Shown here: positions 7,187 through 15,678 of the stretch, piece after piece
Position numbering within the stretch: the first letter of the stretch is position 1
How the letters are laid out: every line of letters begins with the position of its first letter
Assembly: GCA_964629825.1 (NCBI GenBank)
Contig: CAZVUW010000026.1
Location: 1-32,744 of the forward strand
From: CAZVUW01 sp964629825
GTDB taxonomy: Bacteria > Actinomycetota > Nitriliruptoria > Euzebyales > Egibacteraceae
Length of the DNA: 32,744 nucleotides
Direction: 5' to 3'
The notes under the pieces: generated by a model
Seen by the model: only the letters and a program-made list of their open reading frames with translations
The model's database searches: none
What the model was told of the DNA's origin: nothing
Program-made: the position numbers and the translations under genes

Positions 7187-7762
7187 TCAGCCGCGCAGGT
7201 GGACCCGCTCGCCCTGCGGGCTGAAGATCGCCAGGAGCTCGACCGGGCCGTCGACCGCACCGAACCAGTGCGGCGTGAGCGTGGAGAACTCCACCGTCTC
7301 GCCGGGCTCGATCACCTGGTCGAGGGTTCCAAGCAGCAGGCGCATCCGTCCGCTGAGCACGTACATCCAGTCGTGCCCCTCGTGCACCGGCAGAGGGTCG
7401 GGCGGAGTGCTGCGGCGGGCGTCGATGCGGCACTTGTGCACGTGCAGACCGGCGGCGGAGCCGCGGTGGGTCAGGGGCCACAGCGTCAGGCCGTCGAAGG
7501 TGCGCGGCTCGCTGTGCACGCGCGGATCGACGGCGACGGCCGGGCCGAGCAGCTCGTCGACGGTGACGCCGAGGGCGGCCGCCAGCCCCGGGAGGTGGTC
7601 AATCGCGAGTCGTCGCTTGCCCGACTCCAGCCGGCTTAGCGTCGACACGTCGAGGCTGGCGGCCACGGCGACCTGCTGGAGGGTCAGCCCGCGCTCCTGG
7701 CGGAGCCGGCGCAGCCGACCGCGGACCCGCTCGTCCAGAGGCGCGGCTTCTCCCTCGTTCAT
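7187..7762 (-). CDS. XRE-family regulator with C-terminal cupin domain
   Basis: A 191-residue cytoplasmic regulator. Residues 11-70 are an XRE/Cro helix-turn-helix domain (LRRLRQERGLTLQQVAVAAS, then LDVSTLSRLESGKRRLAIDHL). Residues 100-185 are a cupin barrel with GLHVHKCRI, PLPVHEGHDWMYVLSGRMRLLL and ETVEFSTLTPHWFGA, including His residues that could bind a metal. XRE-cupin proteins usually sense a small metabolite through the cupin and control a neighbouring operon. The ATG at 7762 has GGAGGG just upstream. It is divergent from the flavoprotein/methyltransferase pair across a 99-bp region with overlapping inverted repeats, so that pair is its likely target along with itself. Confidence 0.92.
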   Translation of the reverse strand: MNEGEAAPLDERVRGRLRRLRQERGLTLQQVAVAASLDVSTLSRLESGKRRLAIDHLPGLAAALGVTVDELLGPAVAVDPRVHSEPRTFDGLTLWPLTHRGSAAGLHVHKCRIDARRSTPPDPLPVHEGHDWMYVLSGRMRLLLGTLDQVIEPGETVEFSTLTPHWFGAVDGPVELLAIFSPQGERVHLRG

Positions 7763-7784
7763 AGCCCTCCAGTCAAAGTCCCAC

Positions 7785-7809
7785 TTGCCAGATTAGCAAC
7801 TCTGGTTGC
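7785..7809. promoter_or_regulatory. Overlapping inverted repeats, candidate XRE-cupin operator
   Basis: In the divergent intergenic region, GCAAC-TCTG-GTTGC (7796-7809) forms a 5-bp inverted repeat and shares its GCAA half with TTGC-N7-GCAA (7785-7799). The site overlaps the -35-like TTGCCA of the plus-strand promoter candidate, a common place for an XRE operator. The match to any known XRE-cupin site is not established. Confidence 0.4.
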
Positions 7810-7833
7810 CAGGTCGCAGCCCCTCACTAGGCT
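7806..7833 (+). promoter_or_regulatory. Candidate promoter of the flavoprotein-methyltransferase operon
   Basis: TTGCCA (7806-7811) and TAGGCT (7828-7833) are spaced by 16 nt, and the start codon follows 28 nt later. The fit to the sigma-70 consensus is moderate; support comes mainly from position. Confidence 0.35.
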
Positions 7834-7861
7834 GGCGCTCCCAACAGCGAAAGGCGGTCCG

Positions 7862-8830
7862 ATGCAGAGCCCAGCACCCGAGCAGCACGAGGTGGACGTC
7901 CGTGAGGTAGACGTCCTGGTGGTGGGCGGCGGCGCCGCCGGACTGTCCGCCGCGCTGGTCCTGGGCCGCTCGCGGCGCAGCGTCCTGGTCGTCGACGACG
8001 GCCGCCCGCGCAACGCCCCGGCCGAGGCCATGCACGGCTTCCTGACCCGCGACGGCACCTCTCCCACGCGGCTGCTCGAGCTCGGCCGGGAGGAGACCGC
8101 CCGCTACGGCGTGAAGCATCGCAGCGGCCGCGCCACGAACGCCGCGCGCGCGGGCGACCGCTTCCGCGTCGAGGTCGAGGGCGTGGGGACGGTGCGAGCC
8201 CGGCGGCTGGTCGTGACCACGGGCCTGGTCGACGAGCTGCCACCGGTGCCGGGCCTGGCGGAGCGCTGGGGCCGCGATGTGATCCACTGCCCCTACTGCC
8301 ACGGCTGGGAGGTCCGAGACCAGACCATCGGGGTGCTGGCCAACACCCAGTGGGCGCTGCACCAGGCGGGGCTGTTCCGCCAGCTGAGCGAGCGGGTCAT
8401 CGTCCTGCGCCACACCGGTCCCGAGCTCGACCCCGAGGCCGCCGAGGCGCTGGTCAGATCCGGCGTGCAGATCGTCGACGGCGAGGTGGCGGAGCTGGAC
8501 GTGCGCGACGACCGGCTGGTCGGTGTGCGGCTGGCCGACGGGCGCGAGGTCGCCCTCGACGCCCTGGCCGTCGGCACGCGCCTTGTGGCGCGCTCGCAGC
8601 TGCTCGAGGCGCTGGGCGCCCCGGCGGTGGAGCACCCCTCCGGCATGGGCACCCACATCCCCTCCGACCCGATGGGAGCGACCGAGGTCGCGGGGGTCTG
8701 GGTCGCCGGGAACGTCACCGATCCCAGCGCCCAGGTCATCATCGCGGCCGCCCAGGGCTACCGGGCCGGCGCCGCCGTCAACGCCGACCTGGTGCTCGAG
8801 GACCTGAAGCTCCAGGGGCAGCCCGCATGA
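7862..8830 (+). CDS. Thioredoxin-reductase-like FAD oxidoreductase with CPYC motif and degenerate NAD(P) motif
   Basis: A 322-residue two-domain flavoprotein of the thioredoxin reductase fold. The FAD-binding motif VVGGGAAGLSAAL lies at residues 20-32, a dicysteine C143-P-Y-C146 sits in the place of the TrxR active site (HCPYCHGWE), and the C-terminal FAD motif is GVWVAGNVTDPSAQVIIAAAQG. The second Rossmann glycine motif, expected near residue 158, reads GVLANTQWALHQ: the GxGxxG/A pattern is lost, which questions normal NADPH binding. A classical TrxR is therefore unlikely; it may serve a small-molecule disulfide or an unknown substrate. The ATG at 7862 has GAAAGGCGG upstream. Its stop overlaps the methyltransferase start (ATGA), and it is divergent from the XRE-cupin regulator, its probable controller. 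Confidence 0.85.
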   Translation: MQSPAPEQHEVDVREVDVLVVGGGAAGLSAALVLGRSRRSVLVVDDGRPRNAPAEAMHGFLTRDGTSPTRLLELGREETARYGVKHRSGRATNAARAGDRFRVEVEGVGTVRARRLVVTTGLVDELPPVPGLAERWGRDVIHCPYCHGWEVRDQTIGVLANTQWALHQAGLFRQLSERVIVLRHTGPELDPEAAEALVRSGVQIVDGEVAELDVRDDRLVGVRLADGREVALDALAVGTRLVARSQLLEALGAPAVEHPSGMGTHIPSDPMGATEVAGVWVAGNVTDPSAQVIIAAAQGYRAGAAVNADLVLEDLKLQGQPA

Positions 8831-9474
8831 CGCCGCCCCACGACCGCGACTGGGACGAGTGGTACGAGGTCGAGGGGGCGGGCGGGCCCGTCTGGTCGGG
8901 CGAGCCGAACGCCACCCTCGTGGCCGAGGTGGCCGGCCTGGCGCCCGGCAGCGCACTGGATGTCGGCTGCGGCGAGGGTGCGGATGCCATCTGGCTCGCC
9001 GAGCGTGGCTGGCGGGTCACGGCGATCGACCCGGCGGCCAGCGCGCTGGAGCGCGCCGCGGCCGCCGCCAGCGCAGCCGGTGTGGAGGTGGACTGGGTGC
9101 GCGCCGGGCTGCTCGAGCTGCCGACGGCGCGGCCGGGCAGCGGCGGGCGCGGCGGACCCGCCCAGCATGACCTGGTGGCCGCCCACTACGCCGTGCTGCC
9201 CAACACCCCCGAGGCGCTGGCGGTCCTGCTGGCGGCGGTCGCTCCGGGAGGAACCCTGCTGGTGGTGCATCACGAGGGCATGCACGAGATCGCCCGCAAG
9301 CACGGCTACGACCCGGCTGACTTCCTCGGCCCCGACGACATCGCGGGACAGCTCGACGAGGGCTGGACGATCGAGGTGCACGAGCCGCGTGACCGGCCCG
9401 AGCATCTGCGCGCCCGGGCGCCCCACGTGCGCGACGTGGTGCTGCGCGCCCGCCGGACCGGCGCGGCGGGCTGA
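8827..9474 (+). CDS. Class I SAM-dependent methyltransferase
   Basis: A 215-residue cytoplasmic methyltransferase. SAM motif I is LDVGCGEGADAIWLAERGW, followed by the acidic strand end VTAIDPA, and the motif IV/post-I region contains HDLVAAHYAVL and APGGTLLVVHH. The N-terminal DWDEWYE...PVWSGEPNATLVAEVA resembles methyltransferases of the tellurite-resistance/thiopurine type, but the substrate is unknown. The ATG at 8827 overlaps the flavoprotein stop by ATGA, so the two proteins are made together; I infer they act on the same compound or stress. It ends 33 nt from the convergent PoxB-like gene. Confidence 0.88.
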   Translation: MTPPHDRDWDEWYEVEGAGGPVWSGEPNATLVAEVAGLAPGSALDVGCGEGADAIWLAERGWRVTAIDPAASALERAAAAASAAGVEVDWVRAGLLELPTARPGSGGRGGPAQHDLVAAHYAVLPNTPEALAVLLAAVAPGGTLLVVHHEGMHEIARKHGYDPADFLGPDDIAGQLDEGWTIEVHEPRDRPEHLRARAPHVRDVVLRARRTGAAG

Positions 9475-9507
9475 GCGTCCGGGACCGCTGGCGGCCGCCG
9501 ACCCCAG

Positions 9508-11238
9508 TCAGAGGGCGCGCAGGTTGCGCAGATTCGAGCGCGCCAGGCCGAGCATCTTGCCGACGCCGCCAGCGAGGACGGTCTTGCCGGCGGCCATGGC
9601 GAAGCCGCGGATCTGCTGCGCGGTGATGCTAGGCGGCATCGAAAGGGCGTGCGGGTCGGTGACCACGTCCACCAGCACGGGACCGGAGGTCGCCAGGGCC
9701 TTGGCCAGGCCGTCGCGCAGCTGGGAGGGCTCGGTGATGCGCACGCCCTCGATCCCGGACGCCCGCGCGATCGCGGCGTAGTCCACCTTCTCGAGCGCGG
9801 TCCCGTGCGCGGGGAAGCCCTCCACCAGCATCTCGAGCTCGACCATCCCGAGGGAGGAGTTGTTGAACACCACGGCGGTCAGCGGGAGACCGTGACGCCG
9901 GACGGTCAGCAGCTCGCCCAGCAGCATGGACAGGCCGCCGTCGCCGCACATCGCGATCACCTGACGGCCCTCGGCCGCGAAGGCCGCGCCGACGGCGTGC
10001 GGCAGCGCGTTGGCCATGCTCCCGTGGAGAAAGGAGCCGAGCACCCGCCTGCGCCCGTTCGGGGTGAGGTAGCGCGCGGCCCAGACGTTGTTCATGCCCG
10101 TGTCCACGGTGAAGATCGCGTCGTCCGCGGCGACCTCGTCCAGCACGCTGGCCACGAACTCGGGGTGGATCGGCGAGGTGTCGGCCAGGTCGGACGTGTA
10201 GGCGTCCACGACGCGGCTGAGCGCCCGCTCGTGTCGGGTCAGCATGTCCTCGAGGAAGCGCCGCGAGCGCTTGGGCTCCACCAGGGGCAGGAGGGCGCGC
10301 AGGGTCTCGCGGACATCGCCGTGCACCGCCACGTCCAGCGGCGTGCGCCGTCCGAGGCGGGTGGCGTCGTGGTCGACCTGGACCGTGCGCCGGCCCGGCA
10401 GGAACGAGTCGTAGGGGAAATCGGTGCCCAGCAGGACCAGCAGATCCGCCTCGTGCATCGCCTCGTGGCACGCGCCATAGCCCAGCAGCCCGCTCATGCC
10501 GACGTCGTAGGGGTTGTCGTGCTGGATCCACTCCTTGCCGCGCAGCGTGTGGCCGACCGGGGCGGCGACGGCCTCGGCCAGCGCCAGCACCTCCGCACGG
10601 GCGTCGCGCACGCCCGCGCCGCAGAACAGGGTGACGGTGCCCGCGCCGTTGATGGCGTCCGCGAGTCGCTGCACCTGCTCGTCTGACGGCAGCACGCGGC
10701 CGCGCTCCAGGCAGAAGGAGCCCTCACCGGTCGGGTTGGGCGCGGGGCGGTCGGCGACGTCGCCCGGCAGGACGACCACGGCCACGCCCGGCGCCCCCAG
10801 GGCGTGCTGGATCCCGATCCGCAGCATGCGGGGCATCTGCGTCGGGCCGGCGAGCGTCTCGCACCACACGCTCGCGTCTACGAACACCCGCTCCGGGTGC
10901 GTCTCCTGGAAGAACCCGGTCCCGATCTGGTCGGTCGGGATGTGCGAGGCCAGCGCCAGGACCGGGGCGCCGCTGCGGTTCGCGTCGTAGAGACCCTGGA
11001 TCAGATGGGTGTTCCCCGGCCCGCAGCTGCCCGCGCACACCGCCAGCCGCCCGGTCAGCTGGGCCTCGGCCGAGGCCGCGAAGGCGCCGGCCTCCTCGTT
11101 GGAGACGTGCACCCACTCGATCCCGTCCGCGCGGCGGATGGCGTCCACCACCGGGTTGAGGCTGTCGCCGACGACGCCGTAGACGCGCTCGACCCCCGCC
11201 TGCACGAGGATCTCGACGAGCTGCTCGGCGACGCTCAT
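9508..11238 (-). CDS. poxB: Thiamine-diphosphate enzyme, PoxB-like pyruvate dehydrogenase (quinone)/pyruvate oxidase
   Basis: A 576-residue ThDP-dependent enzyme with the usual three domains. The N-terminal Pyr domain has the catalytic Glu in VHVSNEEAGAFAA (48/49) and GSCGPGNTHLIQGLYDA. The central FAD-type domain contains LFCGAGVRDA. The C-terminal PP domain has the ThDP/Mg motif CGDGGLSMLLGELLTV...VVFNNSSLGM. The PTDQIGTGFFQETHPERVF stretch and the absence of acetolactate-synthase features favour the pyruvate:quinone oxidoreductase group, which decarboxylates pyruvate to acetate and CO2 and feeds electrons to quinone. The basic, amphipathic C-terminal tail (GKMLGLARSNLRNLRAL) is consistent with the membrane-binding end of PoxB. 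The ATG at 11238 has AGGAGGG 6 nt upstream. It sits alone downstream of the TIGR03086-type gene. Confidence 0.88.
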   Translation of the reverse strand: MSVAEQLVEILVQAGVERVYGVVGDSLNPVVDAIRRADGIEWVHVSNEEAGAFAASAEAQLTGRLAVCAGSCGPGNTHLIQGLYDANRSGAPVLALASHIPTDQIGTGFFQETHPERVFVDASVWCETLAGPTQMPRMLRIGIQHALGAPGVAVVVLPGDVADRPAPNPTGEGSFCLERGRVLPSDEQVQRLADAINGAGTVTLFCGAGVRDARAEVLALAEAVAAPVGHTLRGKEWIQHDNPYDVGMSGLLGYGACHEAMHEADLLVLLGTDFPYDSFLPGRRTVQVDHDATRLGRRTPLDVAVHGDVRETLRALLPLVEPKRSRRFLEDMLTRHERALSRVVDAYTSDLADTSPIHPEFVASVLDEVAADDAIFTVDTGMNNVWAARYLTPNGRRRVLGSFLHGSMANALPHAVGAAFAAEGRQVIAMCGDGGLSMLLGELLTVRRHGLPLTAVVFNNSSLGMVELEMLVEGFPAHGTALEKVDYAAIARASGIEGVRITEPSQLRDGLAKALATSGPVLVDVVTDPHALSMPPSITAQQIRGFAMAAGKTVLAGGVGKMLGLARSNLRNLRAL

Positions 11239-11350
11239 GGCAAGCCCTCCTGGTCGCGGCGGCCGAACCCGGCCGAGGTCGCGGCGACCCTACCCACGCG
11301 CCGGTCGGCCACACGGGGGCGGAGGGCGGAGGGGCCGGGCAGCGCGGGGA

Positions 11351-11899
11351 TCAGACCCTGCGACCGAGGAAGGCCAGCAGCTTCGTCTGCTCGTCGGCGT
11401 CGGCCGGGGCCTCCACGGGGGGGCCGAGCACCCCGGGAGCGCGAGCCGCCTCGCCCAGGTCGCGGGCGTCCTGGGCGATGCGGTCGAGCTCCTCGGGTGG
11501 GATGGTCTCGTCCAGGCCCGCCGCGCGAGCGAGGTCCCAGCCGTGCACGACCAGGTCGAAGGACAGGAAGCGGTCGACGGCCCACTCGAAGGTCTGCTCA
11601 CCGAGCTGCCCGACGTAGGTGCGGGTTGCCGTGGCCGGGTCCTCCAGCCGTGACAGCACGGCGCTGCGTGCGGCAGCGAAGGCGCTGACGGGATCTTCGT
11701 CGACGGCGGGGCCGTCCGGAGCCTGCTCGCCGATCAGACCCAGGAAGGTGCCGTGGCTGTCGATGACGTGGCGGACTACGTCGCGGGCGGTCCAGCCCTC
11801 GCACGGGGACGGGGACTCCCAGCCGTCCTGCGGTACGGCGGCGACCTTCTCCGCGAAGGCCGTCGACAGGCGGTCATAGCGCTGCGAGATCTCTGACAT
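11351..11899 (-). CDS. TIGR03086-type metal-binding protein (mycothiol-dependent maleylpyruvate-isomerase-like/DinB fold)
   Basis: A 182-residue helical protein of the actinobacterial TIGR03086 group. Matching signatures are the N-terminal RYDRLSTAFAEKVAAVPQDGWESPSPCEGWTARDVVRHVIDSH segment, FEWAVDRFLSFDLVVHGWDLARAAG, and the C-terminal FLGRRV. The His residues in VVRHVIDSH and VVHGWD correspond to the metal-binding positions of the MDMPI/DinB fold, where mycothiol-dependent reactions occur in characterised relatives. No substrate can be named. I chose the ATG at 11899 from where similarity starts; upstream in-frame starts at 11911 and 11944 give a longer, basic N-terminus without clear ribosome sites. 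The gene reads toward the PoxB-like gene across a 112-nt gap. Confidence 0.82.
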   Translation of the reverse strand: MSEISQRYDRLSTAFAEKVAAVPQDGWESPSPCEGWTARDVVRHVIDSHGTFLGLIGEQAPDGPAVDEDPVSAFAAARSAVLSRLEDPATATRTYVGQLGEQTFEWAVDRFLSFDLVVHGWDLARAAGLDETIPPEELDRIAQDARDLGEAARAPGVLGPPVEAPADADEQTKLLAFLGRRV

Positions 11900-11982
11900 G
11901 CCCCCTAGCATGCGCCGCTTGCTGCGGCCGAACACCTCGAGCATCTGGACCGGGTGGACGCTCGGCGGGACCGGGTTCCCGA

Positions 11983-13242
11983 TCAGAGACCCGCAGAGTC
12001 GGCCGAGGACATCACGTCCACGGAGGTCACCGAGGACGGCAGCTCCCCCGGGCGGGCGAGGCGGTAGCCCTGGCCAGACCCCACCCCGAGGCCGCGCAGG
12101 GTCTCGACCTCCGCCCAGCTCTCCACCCCCTCGGCGATGAGGGCGGCATCGATGTCGCCGGCGAAGGCCACCATCGCGGTGGCGAGCGCCCGGCGCGCCG
12201 GATCCTCGTCGATGCCGCGGGTCAGGGCGGTGTCCAGCTTGATGATGTCGGGGTTGAGCGCCAAGACGTGCTGCAGACCCGAGTAACCGGCGCCCGCGTC
12301 GTCGACCGCGATGCGCAGCCCGCCGTGGCGGAGGGGGTCGAGCGCACCCATGAGCTGCTCGTAGTCCTCGACCGGGAGGTGCTCGGTCAGCTCGAGCACG
12401 ATGCGATCGGTGGCGTGCTCGGAGAGCATCTGCGCCATCTCGGGTCGTTGGGCCGTGCTCGGCGAGGTGTTGATCGACAGGAAGGCGCCCTCAGGGAACT
12501 CCGAGAGCCCCGCCAGGGCCGCCCTGGCAGCGGCGAGCTCGAGGTCTGGACCGCGGCCGACCTCGGCCGCCTCCTCGAACCACTCCTGCGGTGAGCGCCG
12601 CGGCTCGATATCGAACCGAGCCAACGCCTCCAGCCCCACAACGGCTCCGCTGCGCAGGTCCGCCACCTGCTGATAGACGATCCTCAGACCCCCGTTCGCC
12701 AGGACCGAGTCGACGCGGTCGCGCCGCACGCGCAGGTCCTCCTCGCGGCGCCGCTCGGCCTCGGCCCTGCGCGCGAGGTCGGCCTGCAGCTCGGCGTTGC
12801 GCCGACGGACGTCGGCGTGCAGCAGGGCGGTCTCGAGCAGGTTGCGGACCCGCAGCAGGACCTCCGTGTGATCGAAGGGCTTGATCAGGAAGTCCTTGGC
12901 GCCTGCTCGCAGGGCGCGCTCGCGCGCCGCCGCGGTGGTGTCCGCGGTGAGGACTATCACGGGCAGGAATGCGTCGGCCGGGAGCAGCGCCTGGAGCTGC
13001 TCCAGGACCTCGAAGCCGTCCAAGAAGGGCATGTGGAGGTCGAGCAGCACCAGGTCGGCGCGGGTCTGCTCGAAGCGCTCCACCGCCGTCCGCGGATCGG
13101 TGACCGGGTGCACTCGTGTGATGCCGGCGGACTTGAGCAGCCGCGTGAGGATGGCGACGTTCGCCGGCTCGTCATCCACCACGAGGACGCTGGCAGCCGC
13201 GATCCGGGCACCGATCAGAGGCGCCTGCAGGGCGTCGTCCAT
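11983..13242 (-). CDS. Response regulator with REC and EAL (c-di-GMP phosphodiesterase) domains
   Basis: A 419-residue cytoplasmic REC-EAL protein. The receiver domain (18-135) has acidic residues in LVVDDEP, phosphoacceptor Asp68 in LVLLDLHMPFLDGFE, LTAD (98-101) and the Lys in FLIKPFD (118-124). A charged coiled linker (140-180) leads to the EAL domain. The c-di-GMP hydrolysis residues are present: EAL 205-207, Asn258 in SINTS, Glu287 in ELTE, the DD pair 314-315 in AVDDAGAGYSG, Lys335 in IKLD, Glu371 in AEGVES and Gln391 in GSGQGYRLARP. It is therefore probably active, degrading c-di-GMP to pGpG under control of receiver phosphorylation. The ATG at 13242 has AAGGGAG upstream. It is divergent from the hybrid histidine kinase at 13384, its likely partner. 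Confidence 0.93.
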   Translation of the reverse strand: MDDALQAPLIGARIAAASVLVVDDEPANVAILTRLLKSAGITRVHPVTDPRTAVERFEQTRADLVLLDLHMPFLDGFEVLEQLQALLPADAFLPVIVLTADTTAAARERALRAGAKDFLIKPFDHTEVLLRVRNLLETALLHADVRRRNAELQADLARRAEAERRREEDLRVRRDRVDSVLANGGLRIVYQQVADLRSGAVVGLEALARFDIEPRRSPQEWFEEAAEVGRGPDLELAAARAALAGLSEFPEGAFLSINTSPSTAQRPEMAQMLSEHATDRIVLELTEHLPVEDYEQLMGALDPLRHGGLRIAVDDAGAGYSGLQHVLALNPDIIKLDTALTRGIDEDPARRALATAMVAFAGDIDAALIAEGVESWAEVETLRGLGVGSGQGYRLARPGELPSSVTSVDVMSSADSAGL

Positions 13243-13260
13243 GCTCGCGGCTCCCTTTTG

Positions 13261-13288
13261 TTCACTACAGGTGAGTGCATGTTATTGT
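13261..13288 (+). promoter_or_regulatory. Candidate promoter of the hybrid histidine kinase gene
   Basis: A short AT-richer segment between the divergent regulator and kinase genes contains TTCACT (13261-13266), 16 nt, then TATTGT (13283-13288), about 95 nt before the chosen GTG start. Its presence argues against using the in-frame ATG at 13279, which lies inside it. The promoter of the minus-strand EAL gene must overlap this region. Confidence 0.35.
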
Positions 13289-13383
13289 GTCGCTCGCGCG
13301 TCACCCACCGTCATCTTCGCACCGAGCGTCGCCCAGCCCCCACTCGCGGTCGCCTCGGTGCCCAAACCGCAGGACGGACGCCC

Positions 13384-15678
13384 GTGGTCGATCTGGAGGC
13401 AGTGACCCAGGTCGCAGTGGCGCTGACCTTTGTCAGCCTCGCCGTCGGCACGCTGATGAGGGCCCCGCGTTACGGCTCGGCCGGCCGGTGGGTCGCCATG
13501 GCCTTCAGCTCCCTGGCGCTGGCGCTCAGCCTCACCTGGGGTCTGAGCTTCGCCGGGGTCGACGTCCCCGACTGGCTCGCCCGGCTGGTCCTCCTACTCA
13601 TCGTCCTGTTCCCATACCTGCTGCTGCGCTTCACAGCCTCGTTCGTCCCGCTGCCGAGAACCCTGGAGGTGGTGGCCGGGATCGGCGCGCTGATCTCCTG
13701 CGCCATCGTCTTCCTGGTGACCGCGGAGTCGGACGTGGCCGTCCTGCTCGCCGCGCTCCTCGTCTACTGGGTCGGCGTCGCCCTGATCACCGTGGTGCGG
13801 CTGTGGTCGGCGGGCCGCGGGCAGCCAACGGTCGCGCGCAAGCGAACGCGCCTGATGAGCCTCGCCACGGCCGCCCTGATCGTCGCCCTGCTGCTGGAGG
13901 TCTTCCCGCAGAGCGGTCCGAGCTGGCTGCACATCCTCGCCAACACGGTGACCCTGGTCAGCGCGCTCGCCTTCGGGCTCGGCCTCCAGCCGCCGCTGCC
14001 GGTCCGCCTGTGGTGGAACCAGCCCGAGACCGATCGGGTCCGGCAGGGGACCCGCGCGGTCCTGGCCGCGACGACGATGGAGGAGATCACCGCCGCCCTG
14101 CTGCCCCCGTCGGCGCGGCTCGTCGGGGCCTCCGGCGTGGCACTGGTGGACTCCGACCAGCGCGTCCTGGCCTCGTTCGGCGATGCGCCCGCGGTCGGCG
14201 AGGTCCTGCCGCCGCTGCCGGGGCGGGAGAGCGCCGACACGGTCACGCGGGAATCCGTCTCGCTCGAGGACGGACGCCGTGAGCTGGTCGTCTGGACCAA
14301 CCCGTACACGCCCTTCTTCGGCCGCTACGACCTGGAGCTGCTGCGCGCGATGGCGGCCATCGCGACGATCGCGTTCCAGCGCTTCGAGCTGCTCGAGTCC
14401 GAGCGCCGCCGCCGCGCCGAGCTCGAGCAGCAGCGCATCGACGCCGAGAACGCGCGGCAGGAGGCCGAGATAGCCCGCGCCGAAGCGGAGGTGGCGCGCG
14501 CCGAGGCCGAGGCCGCGCGCGAGGACGCCGAGGCGGCGCGCGAGGAGGCCAACCGCGCGAACACGGCCAAGACGGAGTTCCTGGCGCGGATGAGCCACGA
14601 GCTCCGCACCCCGCTGAACGCCATCCTGGGCTTCGGCCAGCTGCTGGAGACCTCGCCGCTGAGCGAGGAGGACGCGGACGCCGTCCGCTACATCCTCAAG
14701 GGCGGTCGGCACCTGCTCGCGCTCATCAACGACGTGCTCGATCTGGCCGGGATCGAGGCCGGGACGCTGACGATGTCCCTGGAGCCGGTCCACGCCGCCG
14801 AGCTCATACAGGACACGCTGCCGATGGTGCGGCCGCTCGCGGCGTCACGGAACATCGAGCTGCGGGCCTCCGAGGAGGGCTGCGACGTCTTCGTCAACAC
14901 CGACCGGCAGCGCTGCCGCCAGGTGCTGCTCAACCTGCTGTCAAACGCGGTCAAGTACAACCGCGACGGCGGCGCGGTGGAGGTCTGGTGCACCAGGCCC
15001 GATGAGAAGACCCTGCGCATCCTGGTGCGCGACACCGGACCGGGCATCGACCCGAGCCGCTTCGACCGGCTGTTCTCCCCGTTCGACCGCCTCGGCGCCG
15101 AGCACACGAAGGTCGAGGGCACCGGGCTCGGGCTCGCGCTGTCACGCCAGCTCATCGAGCGCCTCGGCGGCGCGCTCGGGGTGGACAGCGCCCCCGGCAA
15201 CGGCAGCACCTTCTGGCTGGACCTGCCGCTGACCGAGGCGCCACTGGCCGAGGACGAGGCCGCGGCACCGGCGACCACCGCGGGTCGCGCCGCCGGCCGC
15301 ACCCTGCTGCTGGTCGAGGACAACCTGGCCAACCTCCAGGTGGTCCAGGCCATGCTGCGCAGGCTTCAGGGGATCGACGTCCTGCCGGCGATGCAGGGGG
15401 GGCTCGCGGTGGATCTCGCCACCCAGCACCGTCCCGACGTGATCGTCCTTGATCTGCACCTGCCGGACGTGCCCGGCCGTGAGGTCCTGCACCGCCTGCG
15501 CTCCGACCCTCGGACCAGGGGCATCCCGGTCGTGATCGCCAGCGCGGACGCGTCGCCGCGCCGCATCCGCCAGCTGCTGGACGAGGGCGCGTTCGACTAC
15601 GTGACAAAGCCGCTGGACCTCAACCGCTTCCTCGAGGTCATCGACTCGGCCCTCAACCGGTCCCGATCGCGAGACTGA
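13384..15678 (+). CDS. Membrane-bound hybrid histidine kinase with receiver domain
   Basis: A 764-residue sensor kinase. Residues 5-203 contain about seven hydrophobic segments (a 7TM-like sensor), and 215-335 form a GAF-like cytosolic region. Residues 337-393 are an Ala/Glu-rich coiled coil with 7-residue steps (ARAEAEV, ARAEAEA, AREDAEA). HisKA follows with phospho-His405 in FLARMSHELRTPLNAILGF. The ATPase domain has NLLSNAVKYN, DTGPGID (550-556) and GTGLGLALS. The C-terminal receiver (640-764) has VEDN, Asp690 in IVLDLHLPD, and VTKPLD. The start is the GTG at 13384, just ahead of the first membrane helix; an ATG at 13279 would add 35 residues of unconvincing sequence. It is divergent from the REC-EAL gene, suggesting it controls c-di-GMP breakdown. 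The signal sensed is unknown. Confidence 0.9.
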   Translation: MVDLEAVTQVAVALTFVSLAVGTLMRAPRYGSAGRWVAMAFSSLALALSLTWGLSFAGVDVPDWLARLVLLLIVLFPYLLLRFTASFVPLPRTLEVVAGIGALISCAIVFLVTAESDVAVLLAALLVYWVGVALITVVRLWSAGRGQPTVARKRTRLMSLATAALIVALLLEVFPQSGPSWLHILANTVTLVSALAFGLGLQPPLPVRLWWNQPETDRVRQGTRAVLAATTMEEITAALLPPSARLVGASGVALVDSDQRVLASFGDAPAVGEVLPPLPGRESADTVTRESVSLEDGRRELVVWTNPYTPFFGRYDLELLRAMAAIATIAFQRFELLESERRRRAELEQQRIDAENARQEAEIARAEAEVARAEAEAAREDAEAAREEANRANTAKTEFLARMSHELRTPLNAILGFGQLLETSPLSEEDADAVRYILKGGRHLLALINDVLDLAGIEAGTLTMSLEPVHAAELIQDTLPMVRPLAASRNIELRASEEGCDVFVNTDRQRCRQVLLNLLSNAVKYNRDGGAVEVWCTRPDEKTLRILVRDTGPGIDPSRFDRLFSPFDRLGAEHTKVEGTGLGLALSRQLIERLGGALGVDSAPGNGSTFWLDLPLTEAPLAEDEAAAPATTAGRAAGRTLLLVEDNLANLQVVQAMLRRLQGIDVLPAMQGGLAVDLATQHRPDVIVLDLHLPDVPGREVLHRLRSDPRTRGIPVVIASADASPRRIRQLLDEGAFDYVTKPLDLNRFLEVIDSALNRSRSRD

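Noticed and set aside
9480..9500. GGCGGCCGCC between the methyltransferase and PoxB-like genes as a terminator
   Set aside because: A 10-nt loop-free palindrome of this kind is common by chance in such GC-rich DNA, and no longer stem or U-run is present.
12817..13383. Upstream extension of the histidine kinase frame, including the ATG at 13279
   Set aside because: Most of it overlaps the receiver domain of the divergent EAL gene, and the ATG at 13279 falls within the likely promoter. The GTG at 13384 is followed at once by the first membrane helix.
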